Positions 18,986-27,899 of a stretch of 64,000 nt of DNA are shown piece by piece. The stretch spans positions 1 through 64,000 of the forward strand of contig JAHYIV010000012.1 of NCBI GenBank assembly GCA_019429465.1, read 5' to 3'. A program made the position numbers and the translations under genes. Every line of letters starts with the position of its first letter. Position 1 is the first letter of the stretch. The DNA comes from Desulfoarculaceae bacterium. GTDB lineage: Bacteria > Desulfobacterota > Desulfobulbia > Desulfobulbales > Desulfocapsaceae. The notes beneath the pieces were generated by a model. It worked only from the letters and a program-made list of their open reading frames with translations. It made no database searches and was not told the DNA's origin.

Positions 18986-19024
18986 GAGGGGATAACAGAT
19001 GTTCTGTTATCCCCTCTTTTTATT
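18986..19024 (+). terminator. Intrinsic terminator of rplM-rpsI
   Basis: GAGGGGATAACAGA pairs perfectly with TCTGTTATCCCCTC around a short TGT loop and is followed by TTTTTATTTT. It lies about 100 bases after rpsI and ends 19 bases before the argC start. Confidence 0.9.
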
Positions 19025-19042
19025 TTACAAGGGACGCACATT

Positions 19043-20083
19043 ATGTTAAACGTCGCAATTATCGGCTCCTCCGGCTACACCGGTGCCGAGCTGGCCAGAA
19101 TCCTCTGCAACCACCCGGATGTAAGGCTCACAGCTGCTACCTCACGACAATACGCGGGCCAGCCGCTGGCGCATGTTTTCCCCCATCTGCGTAAAAAAAC
19201 CGATCTGATCTGCGAAAACTTCACCACCGAGGAACTGGGCGCCAGGGCAGATCTTTTTTTTACCGCCGTACCACACCAAACGGCCATGGCCATTGTGCCG
19301 GATCTTCTGGCTGCCGGGAAAAAAGTGGTCGATCTTTCCGCGGATTTTCGACTGCGTGATGTCGCTGTTTACGAGCAATGGTACCAGAAACATTCTGCTG
19401 CCGAACTGCTCAAGGAAGCGATCTACGGCCTGCCCGAGTTGTATCGGCAACAGATCCGCAACAGCAGACTCGTCGCCAATCCTGGCTGCTATCCCACCTC
19501 AATCATTCTGGGGCTGGCCCCCCTCCTAAAGGCAGATGCCATAGACCCGCGGTCAATTATAGCCGATTCAAAATCAGGAGCATCCGGGGCAGGCCGCGTA
19601 GCGCAGGTAGGTTCACTTTACTGCGAGGTAACAGATGGTTTCCGGGCTTATAAGGTCGGCGGCACCCATCGCCATGTCCCTGAAATCGAGCAGGAGATCA
19701 ACACCTTTCTGCAGGAACCGGTACAGATCTCTTTTACCCCGCATCTGCTGCCGATCTCACGCGGAATTTTAAGCACTATCTACGCCCAGCTTAAGCCTGG
19801 GTTTAATCAAGCCGATGTCAGCCTGCTGTATGAAAAGATGTACTCACAAGAGCCCTTTATCCGGCTCCTTCCAGAAAACACCTTCCCAGCCACCCAATAT
19901 GTTCGGGGCTCAAACTTCTGCGACCTTGGATTCAAGATTGACTCTCGAACCGGTCGCATCATCATCCTGTCCGCCATTGACAATATTGTCAAAGGCGCGG
20001 CCGGACAGGCTGTCCAGAATATGAATCTGATGTGCGACTTTGCTGAAACAGCCGGACTTGAAACCGCGCCTTTTTTTCCATAG
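19043..20083 (+). CDS. argC: N-acetyl-gamma-glutamyl-phosphate reductase
   Basis: The 346-residue enzyme reduces N-acetylglutamyl phosphate with NADPH in arginine synthesis. It has the nucleotide-binding GSSGYTGAE (8-16) and the active-site Cys149 in VANPGCYPT, plus SKSGASGAGR and the GTHRHVPEIEQ histidine motif. A longer frame runs back to 18974 through the rpsI terminator, but ATG 19043 with AAGGGA upstream gives the right N-terminus. No other arg genes are near. Confidence 0.95.
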   Translation: MLNVAIIGSSGYTGAELARILCNHPDVRLTAATSRQYAGQPLAHVFPHLRKKTDLICENFTTEELGARADLFFTAVPHQTAMAIVPDLLAAGKKVVDLSADFRLRDVAVYEQWYQKHSAAELLKEAIYGLPELYRQQIRNSRLVANPGCYPTSIILGLAPLLKADAIDPRSIIADSKSGASGAGRVAQVGSLYCEVTDGFRAYKVGGTHRHVPEIEQEINTFLQEPVQISFTPHLLPISRGILSTIYAQLKPGFNQADVSLLYEKMYSQEPFIRLLPENTFPATQYVRGSNFCDLGFKIDSRTGRIIILSAIDNIVKGAAGQAVQNMNLMCDFAETAGLETAPFFP

Positions 20084-20099
20084 GCCCTCGAAAGCAAAA

Positions 20100-20282
20100 T
20101 AAGCCGCTGTAAAAGAAATAACATGGTCATCTAAGTGCCAGTAGCGGCATAAGCGGCATAAGCGGCATAAAGGAGCCGGTCGCTCCTACGCCGTCCATGG
20201 CGCTCGCGACACTCGGCCATCCCTGGCCTGCGTAACGAAATAGATATAAATAAATGGCCATGTTATTTCGTAACGGCTCCTA
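20100..20282 (+). repeat. Repeat family B, full copy with core
   Basis: The copy begins TAAGCCGCTGTAAAAGAAAT and ends ATGTTATTTCGTAACGGCTCCTA; the two ends are imperfect inverted repeats. Inside are three tandem AGCGGCATA units, then GAGCCGGTCGCTCCTACGCC, GCGCTCGCGACACTCGGCCA and TCCCTGGCC. The same order occurs at 35906-36064. It lies between argC and truA. The remaining 217 bases up to truA hold only a short ORF that I do not believe. Confidence 0.85.
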
Positions 20283-20499
20283 ACCATTCAAGGGCCTGTC
20301 CACGCAGTGATCGCTCCTCCTTCTTCTCTCTCTGGAGCGCTCGACACCGGAACTCGGAGACCAAGAATCCGTCCCAGCGCCTGGAACCGTGACAAATTCG
20401 ACATTCCCAGACAAGTTGTTTCGCCTCGGCTCCTTACGCATTCAGACGGCTGCCAGAAAACCCCTTATTCTCCCTTTATCAAGCTAAGGTCCCCCTGGC

Positions 20500-21255
20500 A
20501 TGCGTAACATAAAACTCACCATCGCCTATGATGGCACCGATTATAGCGGCTGGCAGAGACAAAAAAGCAGCCTCACCATCCAAGGAGAGATTGAACGGCG
20601 CCTCCAGCTCATAACCAACAGTTCAGTTTCTCTGTATGGTGCCGGCAGAACCGATGCTGGTGTCCACGCCAGAGGAATGGTTGCCAATTTTCATACCGAA
20701 GCTCCCATCCCCTGCCCGGCCTTGCTCCGAGGATTGAATGGACTCCTTCCACAGGCCATCCGGATCCTGGATGCCTGTGAGGTGGTGCACGATTTTCATG
20801 CCCGCTACTCTGCCAAATCCAAAACATACACCTACGCCCTGTTTACCGGACCAATCCAATTCCCCATGCACCGCCTCTATGCCGTTCAATTTCCTCACGT
20901 ACCGCACCAGGAAAGAATCCAGCCCTGTCTTGAGATGATCAGAGGAACCCATGATTTTGCCAGTTTTGAGGCCGCCGGTTCCCGTGACTTCAAGGCAGCA
21001 AGTGTCCGCGGAGCGATTCGCACCCTTCATGAGGCAACTTTCACCAGAACGGCCCCGGAATCGTACCAGTTTCAATTCACCGCTGATGGTTTCCTGCGAC
21101 ACATGGTCCGCAATCTGGTGGGTACTTTACTTGAGGTGGGAAAAGGCAGGCGATCTGTCCTGGAATTTGAGCAGATACTCCTGGCCAGAAAGCGAAGCGC
21201 GGCAGGACCGACCGCACCTGCGCATGGTCTCGTACTGGAAAAGATATTCTACTGA
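20500..21255 (+). CDS. truA: tRNA pseudouridine(38-40) synthase
   Basis: The 251-residue enzyme isomerises uridines 38-40 of the anticodon arm. The catalytic Asp52 sits in GAGRTDAGVHA, and the N-terminal LTIAYDGTDYSGWQRQ and FLRHMVRNLVGTLLEVGKG motifs are intact. The ATG is preceded by AAGGT. It is 139 bases before the aminotransferase gene. Confidence 0.96.
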   Translation: MRNIKLTIAYDGTDYSGWQRQKSSLTIQGEIERRLQLITNSSVSLYGAGRTDAGVHARGMVANFHTEAPIPCPALLRGLNGLLPQAIRILDACEVVHDFHARYSAKSKTYTYALFTGPIQFPMHRLYAVQFPHVPHQERIQPCLEMIRGTHDFASFEAAGSRDFKAASVRGAIRTLHEATFTRTAPESYQFQFTADGFLRHMVRNLVGTLLEVGKGRRSVLEFEQILLARKRSAAGPTAPAHGLVLEKIFY

Positions 21256-21394
21256 ACTCACTATTCACTCTTTCTCTTTTTCCTGTTGCCAAAAGAAGAC
21301 GAAACAGGTAGAGAATTAGAACTGAATCTTAAAGAAATCCTCACCTGAACCCTGCAATCAGAACAGCACAAAAGCCCTTAAAAAGGATACTAAA

Positions 21395-22606
21395 ATGAGT
21401 TCTCCTCGCATCGCACTGGCAGACAGAGTTATCAATATCAAACCCTCTCCAACCCTTGCAGTGAACGCCAAAGCCAAGGCCCTGAAGGCTGCAGGCGCTG
21501 ACATCCTCAACTTCAGCGTCGGCGAACCGGATTTTGACACTCCTCCCCATATCTGTGAGGCGGGGAAAAAAGCTATCGATGAAGGATTTACCCGCTACAC
21601 AGCAGTCCCCGGCATACCTGAATTACGCGAGGCCATCTGCCAGCGGCTGCAGAAAGAAAAAGGGCTCTCCTACACGATGGATGAGGTCCAGGTTGCCTGC
21701 GGCGGCAAGCATGGCCTCTACAACATGTTTCAGGCGGTGCTCAATCCCGGAGATGAGGTTCTCATTCCCGCTCCCTACTGGGTCTCCTACCCACCGATGG
21801 TCCAGCTGGCTGGCGGCACCCCGGTCCTGATACCGCTTCTGGAGCAGGATGACTTTGATCTCAACCCCGAAATCCTCCATAAATATGCTACCAGCAGGAC
21901 CCGGGCCATCATTATCAACTCGCCCTCCAACCCCACGGGCTCCGTCTTCTCAATCGAGGCCCTGCAGGCTATTGGTAAAATGGCCCTGGAAAACGGCTGG
22001 CTGATTATCACCGATGACATCTATGACACCATCACCTACATGGACACAGATCTCCCCCATATCCTGGATATTGACGACCGGTTAAAGGACCAGACCCTTA
22101 TCCTTAATGGAGTTTCCAAATCCTTTGCCATGACAGGATGGCGGATCGGCTGGACTGCCGGGCCGAAACATATCATTGGGGCTATGAATAAAATCCAGGG
22201 ACAATCGACATCCAACCCCTCATCCATCTCGCAGAAAGCGGCACTTGCCGCAGTCACCGGCCCGCAGGATTTCCCGAAAACCATGCAGAAGGCCTTCCTC
22301 CCCAGGCGGGACTTTTTTGTTGAAGAGCTGCGCGCAATCGAAGGGGTGAGTTGCGTTAAGCCCAAAGGGGCATTTTATGTCTTTCCAAATTTTTCCTCTT
22401 TCTTTGGCAAGACATTCAAAGGCAAGGCCATTAACAACTCAGTGGATCTGGCCGATTATTTCCTAGATGAGGCCAAAGTAGCCTCCGTGCCAGGCGCTGC
22501 CTTCGGCGCCGACGATTTTGTCCGCTTCTCCTTTGCCACCTCCATGGCGATCATCAAAGACGGGATGGGCAGGATAAAAAAAGCGCTGGCGAATCTGGCA
22601 GGATAA
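21395..22606 (+). CDS. Class I/II pyridoxal-phosphate aminotransferase, aspartate type
   Basis: The 403-residue fold-type I aminotransferase has the PLP lysine in VSKSFAMTGWRIGW (about residue 240), the NSPSNPTG motif and FSVGEPDFDTP at the N-terminus, as in the AatA/AspC Igamma subgroup that makes aspartate from oxaloacetate and glutamate. Some relatives prefer prephenate or aromatic substrates. It follows truA and ends before a large palindromic terminator shared with the convergent LysR gene. Confidence 0.9.
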   Translation: MSSPRIALADRVINIKPSPTLAVNAKAKALKAAGADILNFSVGEPDFDTPPHICEAGKKAIDEGFTRYTAVPGIPELREAICQRLQKEKGLSYTMDEVQVACGGKHGLYNMFQAVLNPGDEVLIPAPYWVSYPPMVQLAGGTPVLIPLLEQDDFDLNPEILHKYATSRTRAIIINSPSNPTGSVFSIEALQAIGKMALENGWLIITDDIYDTITYMDTDLPHILDIDDRLKDQTLILNGVSKSFAMTGWRIGWTAGPKHIIGAMNKIQGQSTSNPSSISQKAALAAVTGPQDFPKTMQKAFLPRRDFFVEELRAIEGVSCVKPKGAFYVFPNFSSFFGKTFKGKAINNSVDLADYFLDEAKVASVPGAAFGADDFVRFSFATSMAIIKDGMGRIKKALANLAG

Positions 22607-22627
22607 GTGCTGGAAGCTCACAAACCG

Positions 22628-22671
22628 TTTTCAGGGCACCTTGGATATTTAATATCCAAGGTGCCCTGAAA
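22628..22671. terminator. Bidirectional palindromic terminator
   Basis: A perfect palindrome of about 21 bp per arm (TTTCAGGGCACCTTGGATAT and its complement) is centred at 22650, 22 bases after the aminotransferase stop and 78 bases after the LysR stop on the other strand. T-rich sequence follows on the plus side at 22687-22693 but not directly. It most likely stops both convergent transcripts. Confidence 0.65.
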
Positions 22672-22748
22672 TTCACTTGCCAACCTTTTTTTATTACCTC
22701 AATCCTGCTCGTCTAATCCCTCTGCCTTCCCGCTCTTCACCTGAACGC

Positions 22749-23741
22749 TTACTTCTTTAAAGTCAATAACTGCTTAGTCAGCAGGGATTGTTTTGCCAAC
22801 AAGGACTGCAGTTTCCATGGTGAAGAAAGACAGGCCCTGCTGGCACTGCAGGTGGACATCACATCACAGAAGGCGAGGAATTCTGCCAGGGCATCACTCA
22901 TAACATGACCTTTACGTGAAAGTATCTGCAGCTGTCGGTGCATATCAAGCCCTTCGACCTTCAGGCTTTTCAACCAGCCATGTTCCACTTCCCGACACAC
23001 CGTCAAGGACGACAGGCAGGCAATACCCACACCTGATTCAACGGCCCGCTTTATGGCCTCAGGATGCCCCATCTCCATGATCACCTGAATCTGATCAAGA
23101 TAGGCCTTCATCTTCTCCCTGAATATTGCAACCGTCCCGGACCCCTCTTCCCGCATGATCCATCGGGTATTCTTGAAATCTGTCTTCAAATTAAATATTT
23201 CATTACCGGCAAGCGGATCATTCGGACCAACCAGAATTACCAGCTCGTCCTTGAACCAGGGACGGATGATGGTATCAGGATGCTTTACCGGCCCTTCAAC
23301 AAAAGCAACATCCGCCTTTCCCTCCCGGATGAGGGTCTCGGCGTAGCGGGTATGATGAACAAGCATGTTAATCCCGACATGGGCATGCATTCGTTTGAAG
23401 GCACCAATCAGATAAGGAAGGAGATAGTCACCAATGGTCGTGCTGGCCACAATATCGATATGGCCGGTAAGTTCATCATTCTTCTCGGACATGATGCTCT
23501 CGACATTACTGACCTGACAAACAATCTCTTTAGCAAGAGGCAACAGATAGCGGCCCCGTTCATTCAATAAGAGACTGCGTCCATGACGGTCAAACAGGGG
23601 TCCAGCCAGCTGATTTTCAAGTTCGGCCAGGGCCATACTCACCGCCGACTGGGTCACAAACAATTTTTTGCTTGCCTTGGTCACCTGGGCTGTCTCTGCT
23701 ACCGCAATAAATATTTCCAATTGTCTCAGGGTGATAGACAT
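22749..23741 (-). CDS. LysR-type transcriptional regulator, CysB/CbbR-like
   Basis: The 330-residue regulator has the winged helix-turn-helix at about 3-62 (LRQLEIFIAVAETAQVTKAS, then VTQSAVSMALAELE) and a LysR substrate-binding domain at about 90-295 with REEGSGT. The last 30 residues are a low-complexity Leu/Lys/Ser tail (SLLAKQSLLTKQLL) beyond the usual end. It is transcribed away from the nuo operon, and the shared 266-base region holds a perfect 16-base palindrome next to the nuo promoter, so it may control nuo. LysR regulators often act on their divergent neighbour, but the effector is unknown. Confidence 0.9.
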   Translation of the reverse strand: MSITLRQLEIFIAVAETAQVTKASKKLFVTQSAVSMALAELENQLAGPLFDRHGRSLLLNERGRYLLPLAKEIVCQVSNVESIMSEKNDELTGHIDIVASTTIGDYLLPYLIGAFKRMHAHVGINMLVHHTRYAETLIREGKADVAFVEGPVKHPDTIIRPWFKDELVILVGPNDPLAGNEIFNLKTDFKNTRWIMREEGSGTVAIFREKMKAYLDQIQVIMEMGHPEAIKRAVESGVGIACLSSLTVCREVEHGWLKSLKVEGLDMHRQLQILSRKGHVMSDALAEFLAFCDVMSTCSASRACLSSPWKLQSLLAKQSLLTKQLLTLKK

Positions 23742-23904
23742 ATGCTTCTTCCTTCTTCAATATTTCTTATAAAAGTTATCTTTTTTTTAGATTAGTGTTG
23801 TCGCACTTTATCACGTATATACAAATTCTCAATAGCTTTCGTGAAAGTTATTTTTAATCAATAATATTTCCTATAAAATTGAATAAATAATAGCCGTTAC
23901 ATAC

Positions 23905-23920
23905 ATGAATGGCCATTCAT
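23905..23920. promoter_or_regulatory. Perfect palindrome, candidate operator
   Basis: ATGAATGGCCATTCAT is a 16-base perfect palindrome ending seven bases before the -35 of the nuo promoter, in the LysR-nuo divergent gap. A near copy (ATGAATGGGCCATTCAAT) lies directly after nuoN at 35773. The position suits an activator site. Confidence 0.45.
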
Positions 23921-23927
23921 TATTCAG

Positions 23928-23956
23928 TTGACAATCCCTCACTCCTTCATTATAAA
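23928..23956 (+). promoter_or_regulatory. Sigma-70-type promoter of the nuo operon
   Basis: TTGACA (23928-23933) and TATAAA (23951-23956) are separated by 17 bases, close to the consensus. It lies 52 bases before the nuoA ATG. Confidence 0.8.
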
Positions 23957-24007
23957 GAGACCCATCAGTGAATAATTGATCGTTCATTCAATGTCAGGAG
24001 TGTCAAT

Positions 24008-24427
24008 ATGGAGCTTCAATTTTCAGACTTTCTTTACCGCGATAATATCCTCTGGATCGCGGCTTTCACCCTGGGTGGTCTCGCCTTTGCCTTGGGACCA
24101 ATCGCCATTGTTTACCTCCTCATGCCTCGCGGCACCCGTCAATTCGAAAACAGAAACAAGCAGGCCATTGAATGCGGCATGGTGCCCATTGGTGACAGCT
24201 GGGTGCGCTACGGCACTGTTTTTTTTCTGTACGCCCTTATCTTTCTTGCCTTTGACGTGGACATCCTCTTTCTTTTCCCGGTCGCCCTTGCCTACAATAA
24301 TGAGATGTTTGCCTATAGAGATCTTGTAGAAGTTGTACTCTTTGTCGGAATTTTATCGCTCGCAATCGTATACGCATGGATCAAGGGAGTATTCAAGTGG
24401 GAACGCAAAACGTACCTTCACCGTTAG
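24008..24427 (+). CDS. nuoA: Complex I subunit A (NuoA)
   Basis: The 139-residue, three-helix membrane subunit has the conserved YECG-type loop (here [20 protein letters not shown]) and the acidic [12 protein letters not shown] segment in the second helix. It helps form the quinone/proton junction of the complex. The ATG at 24008 follows AGGAGTG. Its 3' end overlaps the start of nuoB by 31 bases. Confidence 0.95.
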   Translation: MELQFSDFLYRDNILWIAAFTLGGLAFALGPIAIVYLLMPRGTRQFENRNKQAIECGMVPIGDSWVRYGTVFFLYALIFLAFDVDILFLFPVALAYNNEMFAYRDLVEVVLFVGILSLAIVYAWIKGVFKWERKTYLHR

Positions 24428-24915
24428 AAGCAGTACCTTCGTCACTGGTTCAATTTGCCGTTGCCGACAAACTGATCAATCTTGGCCGGGCAAATTCCTT
24501 ATGGCCGCTCACCTTCGGCCTGGCATGCTGTGCCATTGAGATGATGGCAACAGGTTGTGCCCGATTTGACATGGCAAGATTTGGCGCTGAGGTCTTTCGT
24601 CCATCTCCCAGGCAAAGTGATGTGATGATTGTGGCCGGCACCATTTCCAAAAAAATGCAACCGGGAATCAAGACCCTCTACGACCAGATGCCTGAGCCCA
24701 AATGGGTCATGGCGCTCGGCAACTGCGCGATCTCCGGCGGCCCTTTTGCCTTTGAGGGTCAGTATGGCATTGTCCTCGGGGCCGACCAGTTTCTGCCGGT
24801 TGATGTCTATGTCCCTGGCTGTCCACCACGTCCGGAAGCCTTACTGCAGGGCATCATTGAGCTCGAACATAAAATTTCCGGCTGGGACAGATGGAAAAAC
24901 CCAGAGACTGCCTAG
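24397..24915 (+). CDS. nuoB: Complex I subunit B (NuoB), N2 cluster protein
   Basis: The 172-residue subunit carries the ligands of the terminal 4Fe-4S cluster N2: adjacent Cys44-Cys45 in ACCAIEMM, one in GNCAISGG (about 109) and one in PGCPPRPE (about 139). The frame is open from an ATG at 24376, but the GTG at 24397 has AAGGGAG seven bases upstream and gives the usual N-terminus, so I choose it. N2 hands electrons to quinone at the NuoB/D/H interface. nuoC follows after 93 bases. Confidence 0.95.
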   Translation: MGTQNVPSPLEAVPSSLVQFAVADKLINLGRANSLWPLTFGLACCAIEMMATGCARFDMARFGAEVFRPSPRQSDVMIVAGTISKKMQPGIKTLYDQMPEPKWVMALGNCAISGGPFAFEGQYGIVLGADQFLPVDVYVPGCPPRPEALLQGIIELEHKISGWDRWKNPETA

Positions 24916-25008
24916 ATTTCTTCATGCCTGACTACGCCTCCCGGACCACATTGAACATGATACGACCAATCATTTAAGCCGCTTCACATTCCTTCGGAGC
25001 CACAGGAT

Positions 25009-25500
25009 ATGATACTCGAAACAACACAGCAAGCACTGCAAGCGATCTTTGCCGGCCCTGTCCCGGCGGCAGATGAAGGTGTAGCCGGAGGCCAACGTGG
25101 CAATGGTGTCATCACCCCTGACTACAAGACTCATGGCTATCATCTTGACGCCCAGGTGAGCGCCGATCAGCTCCTGGCTGCGGTGAACATTGTTGACGAG
25201 GCCGGATTTTTCATTGAAAGTATCACCGGTGTCGACTGGATCAAAGAGAACCAGCTGGAAGTGATCTATGACTTCTCCCGTTACGATTTTGACGCCTGCC
25301 GGGTGGTTATCCGCACCAGGGTGCCTCGTGACAACCCCGTGGTCCCCACCATTTCCACCATATACGCCGGAGCAAACTGGCATGAGCGTGAGACCCACGA
25401 TTTTTTCGGCATCAAATTTGCGGGTCACCCTCACCTCGTCCCCCTGCTCCTTCCTGAAGATGCAGATTTCCATCCACTCTTAAAGGATTTCAAGGCATGA
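25009..25500 (+). CDS. nuoC: Complex I subunit C (NuoC, 30-kDa type)
   Basis: The 163-residue peripheral subunit has the family C-terminal signature (WHERETHDFFGIKFAGHP, then LLLPED). It packs against NuoD in the hydrophilic arm. It is a separate gene here, not fused to nuoD as in E. coli, and its stop overlaps the nuoD start by four bases (ATGA). Confidence 0.95.
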   Translation: MILETTQQALQAIFAGPVPAADEGVAGGQRGNGVITPDYKTHGYHLDAQVSADQLLAAVNIVDEAGFFIESITGVDWIKENQLEVIYDFSRYDFDACRVVIRTRVPRDNPVVPTISTIYAGANWHERETHDFFGIKFAGHPHLVPLLLPEDADFHPLLKDFKA

Positions 25501-26615
25501 GCGCTCCAATTCAACTCCGACCGGATGAGACATTCATCCTCAATGTAGGGCCACAGCATCCAGCAACCCACGGCGTCCTCAGGGTTAAAATGCAAATGGA
25601 TGGTGAATATATTGTCAAAGCGGAAACCGTCCTTGGCTATGTCCACCGCATGCACGAAAAAATGGGGGAGAACAGGACCTATGCCCAGTATCTTCCCAAC
25701 CTGAGTCGCCTCGATTACCTTGGTGCTCTGGGGTATACCCATGGCCACGTCCTGGCCATCGAGCGGGCCGCAGGGATTGAGGTGCCGGAACGCGCCGAGT
25801 ATATCCGGGCCATTACCGTCGAACTCAACCGTGTCGCGTCCCATCTCTTCTGGTTCGGGGCCTTTGTCATGGACCTTGGCGGCTTTTCTCCCCTCATGTA
25901 CGCCATTCAGGATCGTGAACATATCCTTGACATGCTCGAGGCAGTGACTGGCGCCCGCTTGACCTATTGCTATTACCGTTTTGGCGGTCTCTACAATGAT
26001 GTGGACGATGATTTCATCGAGGCGGCCAAACGTTTTATTCCCCGCATGCGCAAATCGCTCAAGAAATATGACGCCCTGGTGACTGGCAACATCATATTCC
26101 GGAAACGACTGGAAGGGATCGCGCCGGTCTCCGCCGAGATGTGCCGCAAATACGGGGCCACGGGCCCGGTTGCCAGGGGTTCCGGGATCAACTTTGATGT
26201 CCGCAAGAATGAGCCCTATTCCGTCTATCCTGAATTTGATTTTGATGTCCCGGTATATCATGAATGCGACTCCATGGCCCGGTACAAGGTGCGCATGGAT
26301 GAGATGGAGCAATCACTGCGGATCATCGAACAGGGTCTGGAAAAATTACCGGACGGACCGGTCATGGCCGAAAAGAAACCCAAAAACATCAAACTGCCGG
26401 TCGGAGATTTCTATCAGGCGGTGGAAACCGCACGCGGCAGTTTCGGGATCAGGATTGTCAGCGATGGCGACAAAAACGCCTACCGCCTGAAACTTCGTTC
26501 ACCAACATATTCGAATATGCACCTCTTTGACGAGGCATGCGAAGGGATGCTGATAATGGATGCCCTGGCATTCATGGGAAGCCTGGACCTCGTCATACCA
26601 GAGATGGACAGGTAA
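25497..26615 (+). CDS. nuoD: Complex I subunit D (NuoD, 49-kDa type)
   Basis: The 372-residue subunit is related to the large subunit of NiFe hydrogenases and shapes the quinone-binding cavity with NuoB. Visible signatures are VGPQHPATHGVLR (about 16-28) with the quinone-site His, ENRTYAQYLPNLSRLDYLG, and the C-terminal FMGSLDLVIPEMDR. The usual next genes nuoE, nuoF and nuoG are missing; a repeat-bearing gap and then nuoH follow. Confidence 0.96.
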   Translation: MSAPIQLRPDETFILNVGPQHPATHGVLRVKMQMDGEYIVKAETVLGYVHRMHEKMGENRTYAQYLPNLSRLDYLGALGYTHGHVLAIERAAGIEVPERAEYIRAITVELNRVASHLFWFGAFVMDLGGFSPLMYAIQDREHILDMLEAVTGARLTYCYYRFGGLYNDVDDDFIEAAKRFIPRMRKSLKKYDALVTGNIIFRKRLEGIAPVSAEMCRKYGATGPVARGSGINFDVRKNEPYSVYPEFDFDVPVYHECDSMARYKVRMDEMEQSLRIIEQGLEKLPDGPVMAEKKPKNIKLPVGDFYQAVETARGSFGIRIVSDGDKNAYRLKLRSPTYSNMHLFDEACEGMLIMDALAFMGSLDLVIPEMDR

Positions 26616-26671
26616 ATTTTTTCTTAACCGTCATCCAGAAATATCAGCAACATTAAAATACCATGATCGCT

Positions 26672-26754
26672 TTTAGTGCCTTACAGATTATTTTCTTGTT
26701 TTTTTTGGCAAGAAAATAATCTGCGAAAGGCACTTATCCCGTTCATCGGGGTTA
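26672..26754 (+). repeat. Repeat family A, copy 1
   Basis: A long hairpin runs from TTAGTGCCTTACAGATTATT through a T-rich loop to AAGAAAATAATCTGCGAAAG and GCACTTA, then a second small hairpin CCCGTTCATCGGG and GTTA. Other copies are at 43248, 44804 and 53001. It lies in the 296-base nuoD-nuoH gap; the rest of that gap (to 26911) holds no gene I can support and ends with GGGAGAGGTG before nuoH. Confidence 0.9.
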
Positions 26755-26911
26755 GCAGCAATACTGAAACAATCAGAGTCGCAAAGGTTCTCTGGTAACA
26801 GCTCCTCGATCAAAGGGGAAAAGCGGAGCCTGGCGAAAAGTGGCACAACCGCAGAGCAGAATCGATCCACAGTTAACGTTTGGCTGAGAAGTGGAATAAG
26901 GGAGAGGTGCA

Positions 26912-27898
26912 ATGAGTTTAACATTATTAAATGTCATAGTTGCTGTGGTGATCGCCATCGCCTTTGCCGCTGTCAATGCCGCCTATCTGGTCTGGGCCGA
27001 GCGCAGGGGCGCAGCCCGAATCCAGCGCCGTCCGGGGCCAAACATCAATGGTCCCTTTGGACTGTTGCAGCCACCTGCTGACGGCATCAAGTTAATGACA
27101 AAACAGCTGATGATCCCTGGTGGGGCCGACAAGATTCTCTTTATGGTGGCCCCGGTGCTGGCCATGGTCCCGGCCATCATGAGTTTTGTCACCATCCCTT
27201 TCAGTGAAGGAATCGTTGCCAGGAACATGGATATCGGTGTTCTGATGATCTTCGCCTTTGCCTCCATGGGTGCCATGGCCATTCTCTTTGCCGGCTGGGG
27301 ATCACGCAACAAGTATGCGGTCATGGCCTCGGTCAGAGCGGTCTCACAGAGTGTTTCCTATGAAATTCCCATGCTGATCACGGCCATTACCGTGATCATG
27401 GTCAATGGCTCCATGGATCTCAAGGCAATCAGCCTGAACCAGGCAGGGGGATTCTGGCACTGGAACATCTTTCCCTCCCTGCAAAGTCCCTTGATGCCGA
27501 TCTCTTTTATCATATTTTTTATCTGTTCCCTGGCAGAGACGAATCGCGCCCCCTTTGATCTCGGAGAGGCAGAGAGTGAACTGGTGGCCGGCTTTCACAC
27601 CGAGTACGGCAGTATGGGTTTTGGTCTCTTCTTCATGGGAGAATATGCCAATATTGTCATTGGCGCCTGCCTGACAACTATTCTGTTCCTGGGAGGCTGG
27701 GGATGTCCCTTTGGCCTGTTCCCGGGTGTCTGGTGGTTCCTGCTGAAAATCTACCTCCTGATTGCCACATTCATCTGGATTCGCTGGACCTTCCCCCGAA
27801 CAACCATCTACGGACTGCTCAATCTGTCCTGGAAGATACTTATTCCAATATCCCTGTTCAACCTGCTGCTCACAGCAGGACTACTGAAGGTGTTCTAA
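26912..27898 (+). CDS. nuoH: Complex I subunit H (NuoH)
   Basis: The 328-residue membrane subunit has about eight helices and forms the quinone chamber wall between the arms. The conserved acidic loop ETNRAPFDLGEAESELVAGF and the start WAERRGAARIQRRPGPN are intact. The ATG follows GGGAGAGGTG. nuoI starts one base after its stop. Confidence 0.96.
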   Translation: MSLTLLNVIVAVVIAIAFAAVNAAYLVWAERRGAARIQRRPGPNINGPFGLLQPPADGIKLMTKQLMIPGGADKILFMVAPVLAMVPAIMSFVTIPFSEGIVARNMDIGVLMIFAFASMGAMAILFAGWGSRNKYAVMASVRAVSQSVSYEIPMLITAITVIMVNGSMDLKAISLNQAGGFWHWNIFPSLQSPLMPISFIIFFICSLAETNRAPFDLGEAESELVAGFHTEYGSMGFGLFFMGEYANIVIGACLTTILFLGGWGCPFGLFPGVWWFLLKIYLLIATFIWIRWTFPRTTIYGLLNLSWKILIPISLFNLLLTAGLLKVF

Positions 27899-27899
27899 T

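Noticed and set aside
20307-20507. 66-codon plus-strand ORF upstream of truA
   Set aside because: It lies in non-coding sequence next to repeat B, has low-complexity Ser/Arg/Pro composition, no ribosome binding site and no family features.
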